Shown: positions 16,901 through 24,883, numbered from the stretch's first letter. The stretch is 64,000 nucleotides of DNA from Alteromonas sp047556435 (GCF_047556435.1 NZ_CP180210.1:2976001-3040000); one strand, 5' to 3'. Program-made: numbers and translations. Notes: a model not told the origin generated them from the sequence alone.

Positions 16901-17513
16901 CGGCGTATAAACGATATTCTGCCTCAAAACATATCCCGGCCCCCGCACTGGCCTCTGACTTAAACTCTCCACTGACGGTAACAAGAACACTTTTGAGCAG
17001 ACCAGAGTTTGGATGACTAAAGTGTCTCACGCTGATATTTTTAACCCATGCAGCATGTGGGATCCCTGATACATCACGCAGATAAACCCCATTTTTTTTA
17101 TCCGCAGCATGCATGGAAGGCACGGTCAGCAGCGTTTTATCTAATTCGAATGTATTAAGACCCGTGCTGACGGTCAGCTTATCGGCATTTTCCGTAATGG
17201 TAATCAGCTCAGAAGAGGTTGATAGTGGCGAGAAGTAGTGGGGCTGTTTACTCACGCGCAATTGGCATTGAGCAGGCAAGCCAGCACTGTCTGTCGTGCC
17301 CAGCAACAGCCAGCGAATAGTATTATCTGGCCATCGAGATAAAACCTGACAATAACAATCTACAGCTTTGCCATTTGCAGTAAGCAACAATTGCGCAGGT
17401 GACGATAACAGTCCTTTAGGAAAAGGGAGCCCCGATTCTAACTGCTTACGCGGGCCCACATTTTCCCCCTGTTCAAGGGAAAATGAAATATCGCCATCCT
17501 TGCCGAACTGCAT
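13923..17513 (-). CDS. RIFT-barrel/glycan-lyase-like protein fused to WalW-type polysaccharide deacetylase
   Basis: The 1196-residue product has two parts. Residues 1 to about 840 resemble the exo-rhamnogalacturonan-lyase/YetA-like families: an N-terminal RIFT barrel (GLPFPKGLL, RWPDNTIRWLLLG) followed by an alpha-helical toroid with FGMLKQYITVGDERW and GGLFWHTDHY. After a basic linker, residues 873-1196 form a NodB-type deacetylase of the WalW kind. The catalytic Asp882 is in VVSIDTEEEWDW, the metal histidines 952/954 in GAHLHPW, and FRTGRWGID follows. No signal peptide is visible, so a cytoplasmic location is implied, which is odd for both activities. It is divergent from the carrier-protein cassette at 17.8 kb. 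Acting on a surface glycan or its precursor is an inference; the substrate is unknown. Confidence 0.75.
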   Translation of the reverse strand: MQFGKDGDISFSLEQGENVGPRKQLESGLPFPKGLLSSPAQLLLTANGKAVDCYCQVLSRWPDNTIRWLLLGTTDSAGLPAQCQLRVSKQPHYFSPLSTSSELITITENADKLTVSTGLNTFELDKTLLTVPSMHAADKKNGVYLRDVSGIPHAAWVKNISVRHFSHPNSGLLKSVLVTVSGEFKSEASAGAGICFEAEYRLYAGLPAVKFDFTVHNPEAARHEGGRWDLGDANSFLFNSLSLEVSTSPQQQLYYRTSPTDDTYVIPDRPFKIQQHASGGKNWQSPAHLDRNNRVPMPENGYSVSAGNTRIKHGMRCQPCLFFADEEAVQGTVSIESFWQNFPSALEVRNDEMLIHLFPPIEGQDYELQGGEKKTHTVWFTDTVDTLDGVEHQYQWRIAADWVAHCNVIPHFSSAPAPDGLQQLIDDGIEGDDSFYAKREHIDEFGWRNFGDLYADHETAFHQSETPFVSHYNNQYDPLFGMLKQYITVGDERWLALARDLARHITDIDIYHTHRDKPEYNGGLFWHTDHYLDAKTSSHRSYSKHHEQGVYNDHAGGGGPGGQHCYTSGLLLHYYITGDLKSKDAVLTLTDWVTRFYEGTGTCLELLMSIRNRHVRGLKDPIKERYPLDRGTANYVNALLDSFELTEDKSYLVQAEHVIQNTFHPNDDIESLDLQNVEYCWFYTVFLQAVARYLFVKEQLDSCDANFYLARDGLCHYAKWMAQNEQPYLTTPDILEYPNDTWTAQDLRKVNVLLLANYYANRQFPEMEEKAKNILAFISEKLTTSKERHYCRIRALLMQNTGVTAYYRMADDATTYNAISSAWKPVSSRSSVLSTAVKRLSSFSLAKEKAWLKPRLNRTAKTNERSEHKRSKPPLLFVVSIDTEEEWDWRRGFPDSNFDLTNIQKLPLLQKTFSELGIRPTYFVDYAVADDNRAAQTILPYVLTHECEIGAHLHPWCNPPYFGKTTEKESHVVNLPKAQTEAKLLRLTEKLKQQFGVQPRSFRTGRWGIDSTVLSLLIDYGYDVDSSVYPFWSTEYFNCAGGPLVPYWPDSNDPVAPGNQHDIYEVPVTVGFNNKYFQKSYAIHSVLERPPFNALRLVGIAWRTQLLRKLYLCPELSTAEDMVTLCHRALDNDYPVLHMYMHSSSLIDNDNSLVNQRNAFANVTQSIRAVVNAAQARREVRFCTLSEAADILKSRN

Positions 17514-17843
17514 AAGCTAACACGCCTGCATCATAATAAGACTGAAATTAAGATATCTGAATTACGCTTTTTTTACTAACTTTCCTGCAAATTAATAATT
17601 TGAGAACTTCGCTTTTTACCAACTTTGATTTCGCCGTTTTCTGTTCCTCAGAAACTATCCTGGCGTTGTTGTTCCAAAGAGTTAACCAAAGAGTTCCTGA
17701 CAGTTTATCGACGAGGCCTCTCTTATTATAATTGTTTACTTTTTAACCATCCGTGATATAACAATTCATGCAATCAGAAAGTGAAGCCGTCATGTCACGA
17801 GCTATAAAAGTCTGATAGCACATTTTATTTTCAGGGAAAAAAT
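17514..17843. promoter_or_regulatory. Divergent promoter region with tandem 10-base repeat
   Basis: This AT-rich region of 330 bases separates two divergent units. It contains a tandem direct repeat CCAAAGAGTT-AA-CCAAAGAGTT at 17674-17695. Further right, TTATTATAATTG near 17722-17733 offers a possible -10 on the plus strand. No exact -35/-10 pair is convincing. Confidence 0.4.
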
Positions 17844-18140
17844 ATGACCAACACGGAGTTAAAGAAAATCATCTTCAACGCGCTTGAAATGATAAATCAT
17901 ACACGCACCAGCGATAATCAGATCCCCATTTCAGAAGATACCCCGCTTTACAGCAAACAGGGTTATCTCGATTCAATGGACCTGGTAAGTGTACTTGTCG
18001 ACATCGAAGATGAACTTGCAGAGCATGGTATCAACGTCTCGCTCAGCGATGACAAAGCCATGTCGCAAACTAACAGTCCATTCAAGGATGTTCATTCTTT
18101 ACTTCAATTTATCAACGCTGCTTGTACTGTTGAGATCTGA
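17844..18140 (+). CDS. Acyl carrier protein-like protein
   Basis: This 98-residue helical protein carries the phosphopantetheine attachment motif GYLDSMDLV with Ser44, the usual DS(L/M) of carrier proteins. It is longer and less acidic than the fatty-acid-synthesis AcpP and is not next to fab genes, so it is probably a dedicated carrier. A GGGAAAAA ribosome site precedes the ATG. It starts a five-gene plus-strand cassette and is followed after three bases by the reductase, which suggests that an acyl group is loaded, reduced and transferred while bound to it. The acyl identity cannot be read from sequence. Confidence 0.82.
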   Translation: MTNTELKKIIFNALEMINHTRTSDNQIPISEDTPLYSKQGYLDSMDLVSVLVDIEDELAEHGINVSLSDDKAMSQTNSPFKDVHSLLQFINAACTVEI

Positions 18141-18143
18141 GAT

Positions 18144-18845
18144 ATGAGCAGAGTTGTCGTGGTTACGGGCTCTAGCAAAGGCTTAGGTCTCGCTATTGCA
18201 AAGTACTTCCTTGCCCAAGGTGATCAGGTATTCGGCCTGTCACGATCAATATCAACATTAACGCACGACAGGTATACACACAGTGAAGTCGATGTAACTG
18301 ATGAAAAAGCCGTGTCCGCATTTTTTAAGGGGTTGCGACAAGCAACCAGGAAAGTTGACATACTGGTGAATAATGCAGGGATCGCCAGTATGAATGCATT
18401 TGCAACCACGCCGTATTCAACTTTTCAGAATATTCTGAATGTGAACGTTCTTGGTACCGCACTGTGCTGTCAAAAAGCATTTGGATTATTAAAACGCAGC
18501 ACGGCCCCACGCATTATCAATTTTTCTACTGTCGCAGTGCCGTTATTACTTGAGGGAGAGGCGGCCTATGCCGCAAGTAAAAGTGCGGTAGAAACATTCA
18601 CTAAAGTACTTGCCAAGGAATATGGTCATTTCAAAATTACCTGCAATGCTGTGGGTCCATCCCCCATTGACACTGACCTGGTGCGTTCCGTGCCGAAAGA
18701 AAAACTTGAGGCGCTTATTCAAAAACAAGCCATCAAGCAAATGGCGACAGACGCTGACGTATTAAATGTCATTGGATTCTTCTCGCAGCCCGAAAGCCAT
18801 ATGATAACAGGGCAAACCATTTATCTGGGCGGGGTTTCAGCATGA
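18144..18845 (+). CDS. Short-chain dehydrogenase/reductase (FabG-like)
   Basis: This 233-residue classical SDR has the cofactor motif TGSSKGLG (8-15), NNAG (76-79) and the catalytic Ser128, Tyr142 and Lys146 (FSTVAV, YAASK). FabG-type enzymes reduce 3-oxoacyl groups on a carrier protein with NADPH. Being wedged between a carrier protein and an acyl-adenylating enzyme makes a 3-oxoacyl or related carrier-bound substrate likely, but that is inference. It overlaps the next gene by four bases, so translation is coupled. Confidence 0.88.
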   Translation: MSRVVVVTGSSKGLGLAIAKYFLAQGDQVFGLSRSISTLTHDRYTHSEVDVTDEKAVSAFFKGLRQATRKVDILVNNAGIASMNAFATTPYSTFQNILNVNVLGTALCCQKAFGLLKRSTAPRIINFSTVAVPLLLEGEAAYAASKSAVETFTKVLAKEYGHFKITCNAVGPSPIDTDLVRSVPKEKLEALIQKQAIKQMATDADVLNVIGFFSQPESHMITGQTIYLGGVSA

Positions 18846-20185
18846 TTGCATTTTTTCTGGAACAAATGCAGCAGGCACCAGAACATGAAGCGGTGGTATC
18901 CGATGCGGTGCGGATCAGTAATGAAGAATTGTTAGTTAAGATAGATCTGTTTCGCTCGTGGATTAAGCAAGAAGCAATCCATCAGGGAGCCGTCGTGTCC
19001 TTTAACGGGGATTACTCCGCAGACGCAATCGCGTTGTTTTTCGCACTGGCTGATAACAAGAATATTATTGTGCCGCTATCGAACGACTCAGCTGCACACT
19101 TTGATGAATTTCGTGATATCGCCCAGACAGAGTTTGATATTGAACTTGGTAATGGCAATCCAAAATTATTATGCCGTGAGCGCAAGCATTCTCACCCGCT
19201 CTATGAATCGCTTAGGGAGACATCTGATCCTGGTTTAGTTTTGTTCTCATCGGGAAGCACCGGTAAGAGTAAAGGGATAGTGCAGAACTTGCGTAAGTTA
19301 ATGCAGAAATTTACTACCCCGAGAAAGTCGCTTCGCATGTTAATTTTTTTGCAGCTTGATCATATCGGCGGGGTGAATTCATTACTTTTTGCGCTGGCAA
19401 ATAACGGAACGGTTGTCGTAGCAAATGACAGGTCTCCTGCCAGCGTGTGCCAGGCAATTGAGCGCTATCGCGCGCAGGTACTTCCTACCTCTCCGACATT
19501 TCTGAATTTGCTGCTGCTTAGCAGAGCATATGAAAACTATGACCTCTCAAGCCTGGCGCTGGTTACCTATGGCACCGAGCCTATGCAGCAGAGCACGCTT
19601 GAGAAATTGGTGTCTACCTTTCCTGATATAGAGTTTCAACAAACCTACGGACTATCTGAAGTGGGTATTTTACGGTCAAAGTCTCGAGATTCCGCGTCAT
19701 TGTGGGTCAGAATAGGTGGTAACGAATTTGATGTGAAAGTCGTCGACAATACCCTCAGGATCCGCGCCGAATCATCCATGCTTGGCTATTTAAATGCTCC
19801 CTCTCCATTCGATGACGAAGGCTATATGGATACCGGCGATCTCGTAGAGCAAGACGGAGAATGGCTAAAAATTCTGGGACGCAAAAGTGAAATTATCAAT
19901 GTTGGTGGCTCCAAGGTCTTTCCCGCTGAAGTGGAAAGTGTGCTGCTTGAAATGCCTGAGATTGAAGATGTTGTGATATACGGCGAAGCGCACCCGATCA
20001 CCGGAAAGGTTGTCGTTGCCAAAATAAAGCCCACAGAACCGCTGTCTAGCCGTGAGATGAAAAAGCGGATCCGGGAATATTGTGTTGAAAGACTAAGCAG
20101 TTACAAAATCCCTGTAAAGGTCTTGGTTACGGCAGAGACCACCTATAATGAGAGGTATAAGAAAATGCGCAGAGAAATAAAGTAA
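18842..20185 (+). CDS. AMP-dependent acyl ligase (ANL superfamily)
   Basis: This enzyme would activate a carboxylic acid as an adenylate and load it on CoA or, more likely here, on the neighbouring carrier protein. The 447-residue protein has the ANL phosphate loop SSGSTGKSKG (about 136-145), the A5 motif QTYGLSEVG, the A7 motif YMDTGDL and the hinge LGRKSEIINVGGSKV. A C-terminal lysine occurs in YKIPVKV. At 447 residues it is shorter than typical acyl-CoA synthetases (500 or more) because the N-terminal subdomain is reduced. Overlap with the reductase supports one pathway. Confidence 0.87.
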   Translation: MIAFFLEQMQQAPEHEAVVSDAVRISNEELLVKIDLFRSWIKQEAIHQGAVVSFNGDYSADAIALFFALADNKNIIVPLSNDSAAHFDEFRDIAQTEFDIELGNGNPKLLCRERKHSHPLYESLRETSDPGLVLFSSGSTGKSKGIVQNLRKLMQKFTTPRKSLRMLIFLQLDHIGGVNSLLFALANNGTVVVANDRSPASVCQAIERYRAQVLPTSPTFLNLLLLSRAYENYDLSSLALVTYGTEPMQQSTLEKLVSTFPDIEFQQTYGLSEVGILRSKSRDSASLWVRIGGNEFDVKVVDNTLRIRAESSMLGYLNAPSPFDDEGYMDTGDLVEQDGEWLKILGRKSEIINVGGSKVFPAEVESVLLEMPEIEDVVIYGEAHPITGKVVVAKIKPTEPLSSREMKKRIREYCVERLSSYKIPVKVLVTAETTYNERYKKMRREIK

Positions 20186-20407
20186 CTGAATTCAAATTAA
20201 AATTAATAACTATTAACGTATAAACAAGCCTCGCTTTGTTCAGTAAAGCCGAAGCTACCTTCATAGCGGAAATTGCGGATACTCACTGTTCCTGATGGCT
20301 GGATTCAGTAGCAATGAAGCCAGAAAATTTCTGTATGGTTTAGCTCCCGACTCCTGATCAACCGCAGACTTAATCGCCCCTGATCTTGTCATAAATGGGT
20401 AACAAGC
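20186..20407 (+). other. Intergenic gap inside acyl cassette
   Basis: These 222 bases split the cassette into acp-reductase-ligase and acetyltransferase-acyltransferase. An imperfect hairpin (GGCTGGATTC...GAAGCC) lies near 20296-20325. It has no clear T tract, so I do not call it a terminator. A separate promoter for the last two genes is possible. Confidence 0.3.
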
Positions 20408-21013
20408 ATGCGACAATTTATCAAACAAAGCCTAATCATATTGAGCCAGATCACCATGTCACCCCTTATTGTGGCGTGCAAAATCGAAGAATGGCTAACA
20501 AAAGGGAATTCTGAGTCTGTATTTGGTTTTTGTAGCCATGTCGTCGCCTTGTTTCCTGGGCTGCCAGGCGCTTTCCTGAGAAAAGCGTTCTATTCACTTA
20601 CCTTGGAATATTGTTCAACTGATTGTCATATCGGCTTTGGGACCATTTTTGCGCACAGATCGGCAATCGTAGAAAAGCATGTTTATTTTGGCATGTATAC
20701 GATCATCGGTTCAGCCCGGATTGGGGAATACAGTCTTATTGGAAGCCGCTCAAGCATTATCAGTCGAAATGCACTGCACTCGATGGGCGAAGATGGGCAC
20801 TGGACAGCGTTTACCATTGATTCCGTTGCTCGCACGGAAATAGGCAGTAATGTCTGGATAGGTGAAGGGTGTACAGTGGCAGCCAATATCGGTGATAGCA
20901 GTCAGATTGGTTCAGGTTCGGTTGTCTCTACCGACATCAAGGGCGGTATTCTGGTTACCGGCAATCCCCCTCGCTTTATCAGACATGTTGACCTTCCTGG
21001 CAACAGCAAATAA
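20408..21013 (+). CDS. Hexapeptide-repeat (left-handed beta-helix) acetyltransferase
   Basis: The 201-residue protein carries the isoleucine-rich hexapeptide repeats of the LbH acyltransferase fold from about residue 75 to 190 (IGEYSLIGSRSSIIS, IGSNVWIGEGCTVAA, IGDSSQIGSGSVV, VTGNPPRFI). Such enzymes transfer acetyl or other acyl groups from acyl-CoA or acyl-ACP to sugars or amino sugars. The N-terminal 70 residues contain hydrophobic stretches. It is 11 bases upstream of a membrane acyltransferase. A role in decorating a sugar with the acyl group made by the preceding genes is plausible but unproven. Confidence 0.82.
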   Translation: MRQFIKQSLIILSQITMSPLIVACKIEEWLTKGNSESVFGFCSHVVALFPGLPGAFLRKAFYSLTLEYCSTDCHIGFGTIFAHRSAIVEKHVYFGMYTIIGSARIGEYSLIGSRSSIISRNALHSMGEDGHWTAFTIDSVARTEIGSNVWIGEGCTVAANIGDSSQIGSGSVVSTDIKGGILVTGNPPRFIRHVDLPGNSK

Positions 21014-21024
21014 AGGAATCGGCT

Positions 21025-22125
21025 ATGCAATCTGCTGTAGCGCGTCAAAATTTCATCGACTGGATGAAAGCGATTGGTATGCTGTTGATAGTGGCCGGCC
21101 ACGTAATAGGCGACCCTAATGCCGCATTCAACCAGCTTTCACTTCCGGCGAATACAAAGCAATTAGGCGTCGCTTTTTTTGTCTTTATTTCTGGCTGGGG
21201 GCTGGCAAATGTAAGCAAAGCCACGTGGTATACGGTGTATAAACGCATCTTCTCACTTTTCGCGTATGGTATAGCCTTTGCCGTGTTTTTCAGTGTGATG
21301 TTTTATTATTTATACGGGACGCTTCAGCTAAGTAACTACACACCATTCGTATTTGGTGCGAATGTGCTTTTTAATGACTTTCCGGCTAACTCTACCACTT
21401 GGTATATCGGCACCTATCTGCACCTTGTTTTACTTTGGTTTTGCGTCACTCGACACCTGCATGTTCGTATCTCGACGCTATGCGTTGCTTTTATACTCGA
21501 AAATGTCGTTCGCGGTACATTGATTAGCGCAGACATGTCTTTTATCGCCTACATGCTTTTCCCTAACTGGCTCAGCGTCTTTTTACTGGGACACTATTTA
21601 TGTAATAAAGCTGATGAAACATCGCTGAACATTGCCATCATTACCGGCGTAGTCTGGGTCCTCATTGCCGCAGCCTGGAGCGCCGCGATGCGAATGTTTA
21701 CAATAGAAGGCTCCCTGCCCTTCAACCACATTATACTGGGTGATACCTGGACGGTACCTTTACAGTCGTTGCTGGTATCCACCATCTATTTATTAAGTAC
21801 GTGGTTGTTTTTTCAATTTACACGACGGCTGCCTGCCAACCGTGTAGCACAGTTTTTCTCAAGGAACACCATCGTTGTGTTCATTATCCACTTGCCGGTT
21901 ATTTATGCCTTTTTCCCGACTTGGTACCGATGGCTTGAGGGACCCCTATTCGAGTACAGGAGAGTTAGCTTGATTTTAATGGTGTATATTGTCAGCGCTG
22001 TAATCTCTGAACTGGTGACAAGGTTGTTACGTCTTGAGCGCTTCCGTGAGCCTCTTTGGCTTGGGTTTCACAAAAAAATTCACGGACAACTTCCCACCAT
22101 GCCGAGGGATGATGATCACCGCTAG
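21025..22125 (+). CDS. Acyltransferase 3 family membrane protein
   Basis: The 366-residue protein has about ten predicted membrane helices. It begins with the acyltransferase-3 signature RQNFIDWMKAIGMLLIVAGHV, which includes the conserved His thought to be catalytic. Relatives O-acylate surface polysaccharides, lipooligosaccharides or osmoregulated glucans. It ends the plus-strand cassette and is convergent with cysE. Together with the hexapeptide acetyltransferase it gives the cassette two candidate acyl-transfer steps, one soluble and one at the inner membrane. Confidence 0.87.
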   Translation: MQSAVARQNFIDWMKAIGMLLIVAGHVIGDPNAAFNQLSLPANTKQLGVAFFVFISGWGLANVSKATWYTVYKRIFSLFAYGIAFAVFFSVMFYYLYGTLQLSNYTPFVFGANVLFNDFPANSTTWYIGTYLHLVLLWFCVTRHLHVRISTLCVAFILENVVRGTLISADMSFIAYMLFPNWLSVFLLGHYLCNKADETSLNIAIITGVVWVLIAAAWSAAMRMFTIEGSLPFNHIILGDTWTVPLQSLLVSTIYLLSTWLFFQFTRRLPANRVAQFFSRNTIVVFIIHLPVIYAFFPTWYRWLEGPLFEYRRVSLILMVYIVSAVISELVTRLLRLERFREPLWLGFHKKIHGQLPTMPRDDDHR

Positions 22126-22211
22126 TGGCCTGTCGCTATGCACTTTCCACCTCTGGTCTGCAATGAGCAGATATGCAGTGAAAACAGGCTGGTATTAACC
22201 GCCGTTTGTCC

Positions 22212-23030
22212 TTATATGCTGGGATCAAATTCCTCATGGGTGTCAGCCTGTTTAGGAATGACAGGAGAAATCCCGGTTTCAGCAAAGTCCTCAGCAGTGA
22301 TCGCGTGCAGGTTATCGGTGCACACTTCCCCGCCCATTGACTGGATGACTTTGCACAGCTCTTCCACCTTCGAGTCCATCATGTGCATATGTTCCAGCAT
22401 TACGCCCATTGCATTTGCTACCGGATCAGGATTATCAACGGCAACAGCATAAGCATCGAATCCATATTTTCTGGCGATCTTATTACGCTTGTCATTGTCT
22501 TTTTCCGCTGTCGTGTTCGTAGTTGCCACGATACGCCCGGGAATACCTACTACAGTGGAACCAGGGGGGGTGTCTTTTACCACTACAGAGTTAGAGCCGA
22601 CTTTCCCCCCTTCACCAATCGTAATAGGGCCCAGTACTTTAGCTCCGGCGCCAATAACCACGTTGTTCTTTAATGTGGGGTGACGCTTGCCTGCTTTCCA
22701 GCTCGTGCCGCCAAGGGTGACACCGTGATACAGCGTAACGTCATCACCTATTTCGGCAGTTTCACCAATGACCACACCCATGCCGTGATCGATAAAAACA
22801 CGGCGACCCAGCGTGGCGCCCGGATGAATTTCAATGCCCGTCAACCACCGGCTAAAAGTTGACAATGTACGAGCCAGCCACTTCCATTCCAGCTTCCATA
22901 GCTTGTGACTTATGCGATGCAGCCATACCGCGTGAAGTCCCGGGTAGTTGGTCAGAACCTCAAAGGTATTTCTGGCAGCAGGGTCTCTGTGAAATACGCC
23001 CTGAATGTCGTCTTTGATTCGGGAAAACAT
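22212..23030 (-). CDS. cysE: Serine O-acetyltransferase
   Basis: CysE makes O-acetylserine from serine and acetyl-CoA, the first step of cysteine synthesis. From the ATG at 23030 the protein has 272 residues. It has an N-terminal helical domain (FSRIKDDIQGVFHRDPAARN) and the hexapeptide beta-helix with active-site stretches HPGATLGRRVFIDHGMGVVIGETA and TLYHGVTLGGTS. An upstream ATG at 23060 would overlap trmJ; the 23030 start matches the family. Its place next to the iscR region is a known arrangement linking cysteine supply to Fe-S assembly. Confidence 0.93.
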   Translation of the reverse strand: MFSRIKDDIQGVFHRDPAARNTFEVLTNYPGLHAVWLHRISHKLWKLEWKWLARTLSTFSRWLTGIEIHPGATLGRRVFIDHGMGVVIGETAEIGDDVTLYHGVTLGGTSWKAGKRHPTLKNNVVIGAGAKVLGPITIGEGGKVGSNSVVVKDTPPGSTVVGIPGRIVATTNTTAEKDNDKRNKIARKYGFDAYAVAVDNPDPVANAMGVMLEHMHMMDSKVEELCKVIQSMGGEVCTDNLHAITAEDFAETGISPVIPKQADTHEEFDPSI

Positions 23031-23034
23031 GGCA

Positions 23035-23757
23035 CTACTCTTTTTTAATCGACTTATCAATAGAGGATAGAATACCGCGCAGAATATTTAACTCCTGCGA
23101 TTCCGGGCGCGCGCGATTGTATAACCGGCGAAGCTTGGTCATGACCACACCAGGATGGTTTTCTACAATAAAGCCTGTCGACTTCAGCGTGGACTCCAGA
23201 TGCACATAGAAACGCTCCAAATCCTCGTTCAAAGGATATTCTGATTCCGGCTCCTCAGGGTGACGCTCCTGATCAAGATATGCCATGCGGGTTTCGTAGC
23301 AAAGGGTTTGCACGGCAGCGGCCAGGTTCAGCGAGCTGTACTCTGGATTAGCTGGAATACACACGTGAAAATGGCACTGCTGTAACTCTTCATTGGTTAA
23401 ACCATTATTTTCGCGGCCAAACACCAGTGCAACCGGGTACTGACTCACTTCCTGGATCAGTTTCTTTCCGCACTCGCGAGGTTCCAGCATTGGCCAGGAA
23501 TGCGTGCGTGAGCGTGCCGAAGTGCCAATTACCAAACCGCAATCTGCAACTGCCTCTTCCAGTGAAGACACGGTTGTTGCATTCGCGAGCACATCGCCAG
23601 CGCCTGCAGCCAGCGCACTTGATTTGCCATCCGGTGCCTGCACCGGATCCACCAGATACAAGTTGCTAAGCCCCATGGTTTTCATTGCACGGGCGGCAGA
23701 GCCGATATTGCCGGTATGGGAGGTGTTAACAAGAATAATGCGGATGTTGTCTAGCAT
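23035..23757 (-). CDS. trmJ: tRNA Cm32/Um32 methyltransferase TrmJ
   Basis: TrmJ is a SPOUT methyltransferase that 2'-O-methylates position 32 of several tRNAs. The 240-residue protein aligns from MLDNIRIILVNTSHTGNIGSAARAM, so the ATG at 23757 is chosen over the one at 23841. The SPOUT knot motifs are seen as LVFGRENNGLTNEEL and IPANPEYSSLNLAAAVQ. The C-terminal NKLRRLY-type segment is present (MTKLRRLYNRARPESQELNILRGIL). It is four bases upstream of cysE and divergent from suhB, which matches the trmJ-suhB pairing of Gammaproteobacteria. Confidence 0.95.
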   Translation of the reverse strand: MLDNIRIILVNTSHTGNIGSAARAMKTMGLSNLYLVDPVQAPDGKSSALAAGAGDVLANATTVSSLEEAVADCGLVIGTSARSRTHSWPMLEPRECGKKLIQEVSQYPVALVFGRENNGLTNEELQQCHFHVCIPANPEYSSLNLAAAVQTLCYETRMAYLDQERHPEEPESEYPLNEDLERFYVHLESTLKSTGFIVENHPGVVMTKLRRLYNRARPESQELNILRGILSSIDKSIKKE

Positions 23758-23856
23758 GGTCGATTTCGCCACGTTACTTGATTCAATGGTGGCGGATAGT
23801 AGCATATGGCGGTCTAGATGGCTATCTTGCAGTTTTAGCATGCGCTGCTATTTTGA

Positions 23857-23884
23857 TTGCAACATGGCGCTGTTCTGTTACACT
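23857..23884 (+). promoter_or_regulatory. Predicted suhB promoter
   Basis: A -35-like TTGCAA (23857-23862), a 16-base spacer and a -10-like TACACT (23879-23884), each 4 of 6 to consensus, lie about 60 bases before the suhB ATG in the trmJ-suhB divergent region. Confidence 0.45.
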
Positions 23885-23949
23885 GCGCGCGTTTTGGAAA
23901 GGCACCTCGTTGCCGTTTCTCATGATCTTTGACAATTGGTGGAATGACT

Positions 23950-24726
23950 ATGCATCCGATGCTGAATATTGCGGTGCGCGCTGCGCGTGTTGCCGGAACT
24001 CTTATTGCCCGTGGTTTTGAAAACCGCAGCGAATTAGCAACTGAATCAAAAGGCAGTAACGACTACGTTACGCAAATTGATAAAGAGGCTGAAAAAGCCA
24101 TAATTCATAAAATTCAGCAATCGTTCCCTGATCATTCGTTCTTAGGCGAAGAAAGTGGCGAAACGGAAGGCAAAGACAGTGATTTCCAATGGATTATCGA
24201 CCCTCTGGACGGTACCACCAATTTTGTAAAAGGCATCCCTCATTTTGCCGTTTCTATTGCGCTTCTGTACAAAGGCCGTCTGGACCAGGCGGTGGTTTTC
24301 GATCCGATTCGTGGTGAACTGTTCACTGCCAGTCGTGGTAAAGGCGCGCAGCTAAATGGTTATCGTATCCGCGCATCCAAGCCGAAAGATCTGGCTGAAA
24401 CCGTACTTGCTACCGGCTTGCCCTTCAAAGACAAAGCCCGCTTCGGCGAGTTCGCGTTAAGTCTGAATAAAATCTTCCATGACTGTGGCGACATCCGTCG
24501 CGCCGGTAGTGCAGCACTGGATATGGCCTATGTAGCAGCCGGTCGTCATGACGGCTACTGGGAGCGCGGCATAAAGCCATGGGACATCGCAGCAGGAGAA
24601 CTGCTGGTGCGTGAAGCTGGCGGTCTGGTTACCGATTTTAAAGGCGGTAACGATCCGCTTTTCAAAGGTGAGATTGTGGCGGGTTCTGCCAAAGTCGTGC
24701 AGGGTCTGGTTAAGCACTTGAAATAA
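23950..24726 (+). CDS. suhB: Inositol-1-monophosphatase family protein SuhB
   Basis: SuhB is a Mg-dependent inositol monophosphatase that also joins the Nus complex in rRNA antitermination. The ATG at 23950 gives MHPMLNIAVRAARVAG, identical in layout to E. coli SuhB, with GGTGGAAT as ribosome site. The 258-residue protein has the metal motifs GEESGE and WIIDPLDGTTNF and the C-terminal WDIAAGELLVREAGG. It is followed by a strong terminator. It is the far flank of the iscR-cysE-trmJ-suhB neighbourhood. Confidence 0.96.
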   Translation: MHPMLNIAVRAARVAGTLIARGFENRSELATESKGSNDYVTQIDKEAEKAIIHKIQQSFPDHSFLGEESGETEGKDSDFQWIIDPLDGTTNFVKGIPHFAVSIALLYKGRLDQAVVFDPIRGELFTASRGKGAQLNGYRIRASKPKDLAETVLATGLPFKDKARFGEFALSLNKIFHDCGDIRRAGSAALDMAYVAAGRHDGYWERGIKPWDIAAGELLVREAGGLVTDFKGGNDPLFKGEIVAGSAKVVQGLVKHLK

Positions 24727-24734
24727 GTCATCCC

Positions 24735-24763
24735 AAAAAAGAGCGGCATCTGCCGCTCTTTTT
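24735..24763 (+). terminator. Terminator of suhB, bidirectional shape
   Basis: AAAAAA-GAGCGGCA-TC-TGCCGCTC-TTTTT forms an 8-bp stem with T and A tracts on both sides. It lies 8 bases after the suhB stop and could also end minus-strand transcripts from the acyltransferase gene at 24.9 kb. Confidence 0.9.
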
Positions 24764-24883
24764 CATTCATTTCCGTTTAGCTGCACGTCGTCACCTGGTT
24801 GTGTAACCCGAGCCATAGACTACTGCGTTACCTTTGTTTCACCTTCACTTGTGCTACGTCACCGCATACTCTCTCATTCGTTG

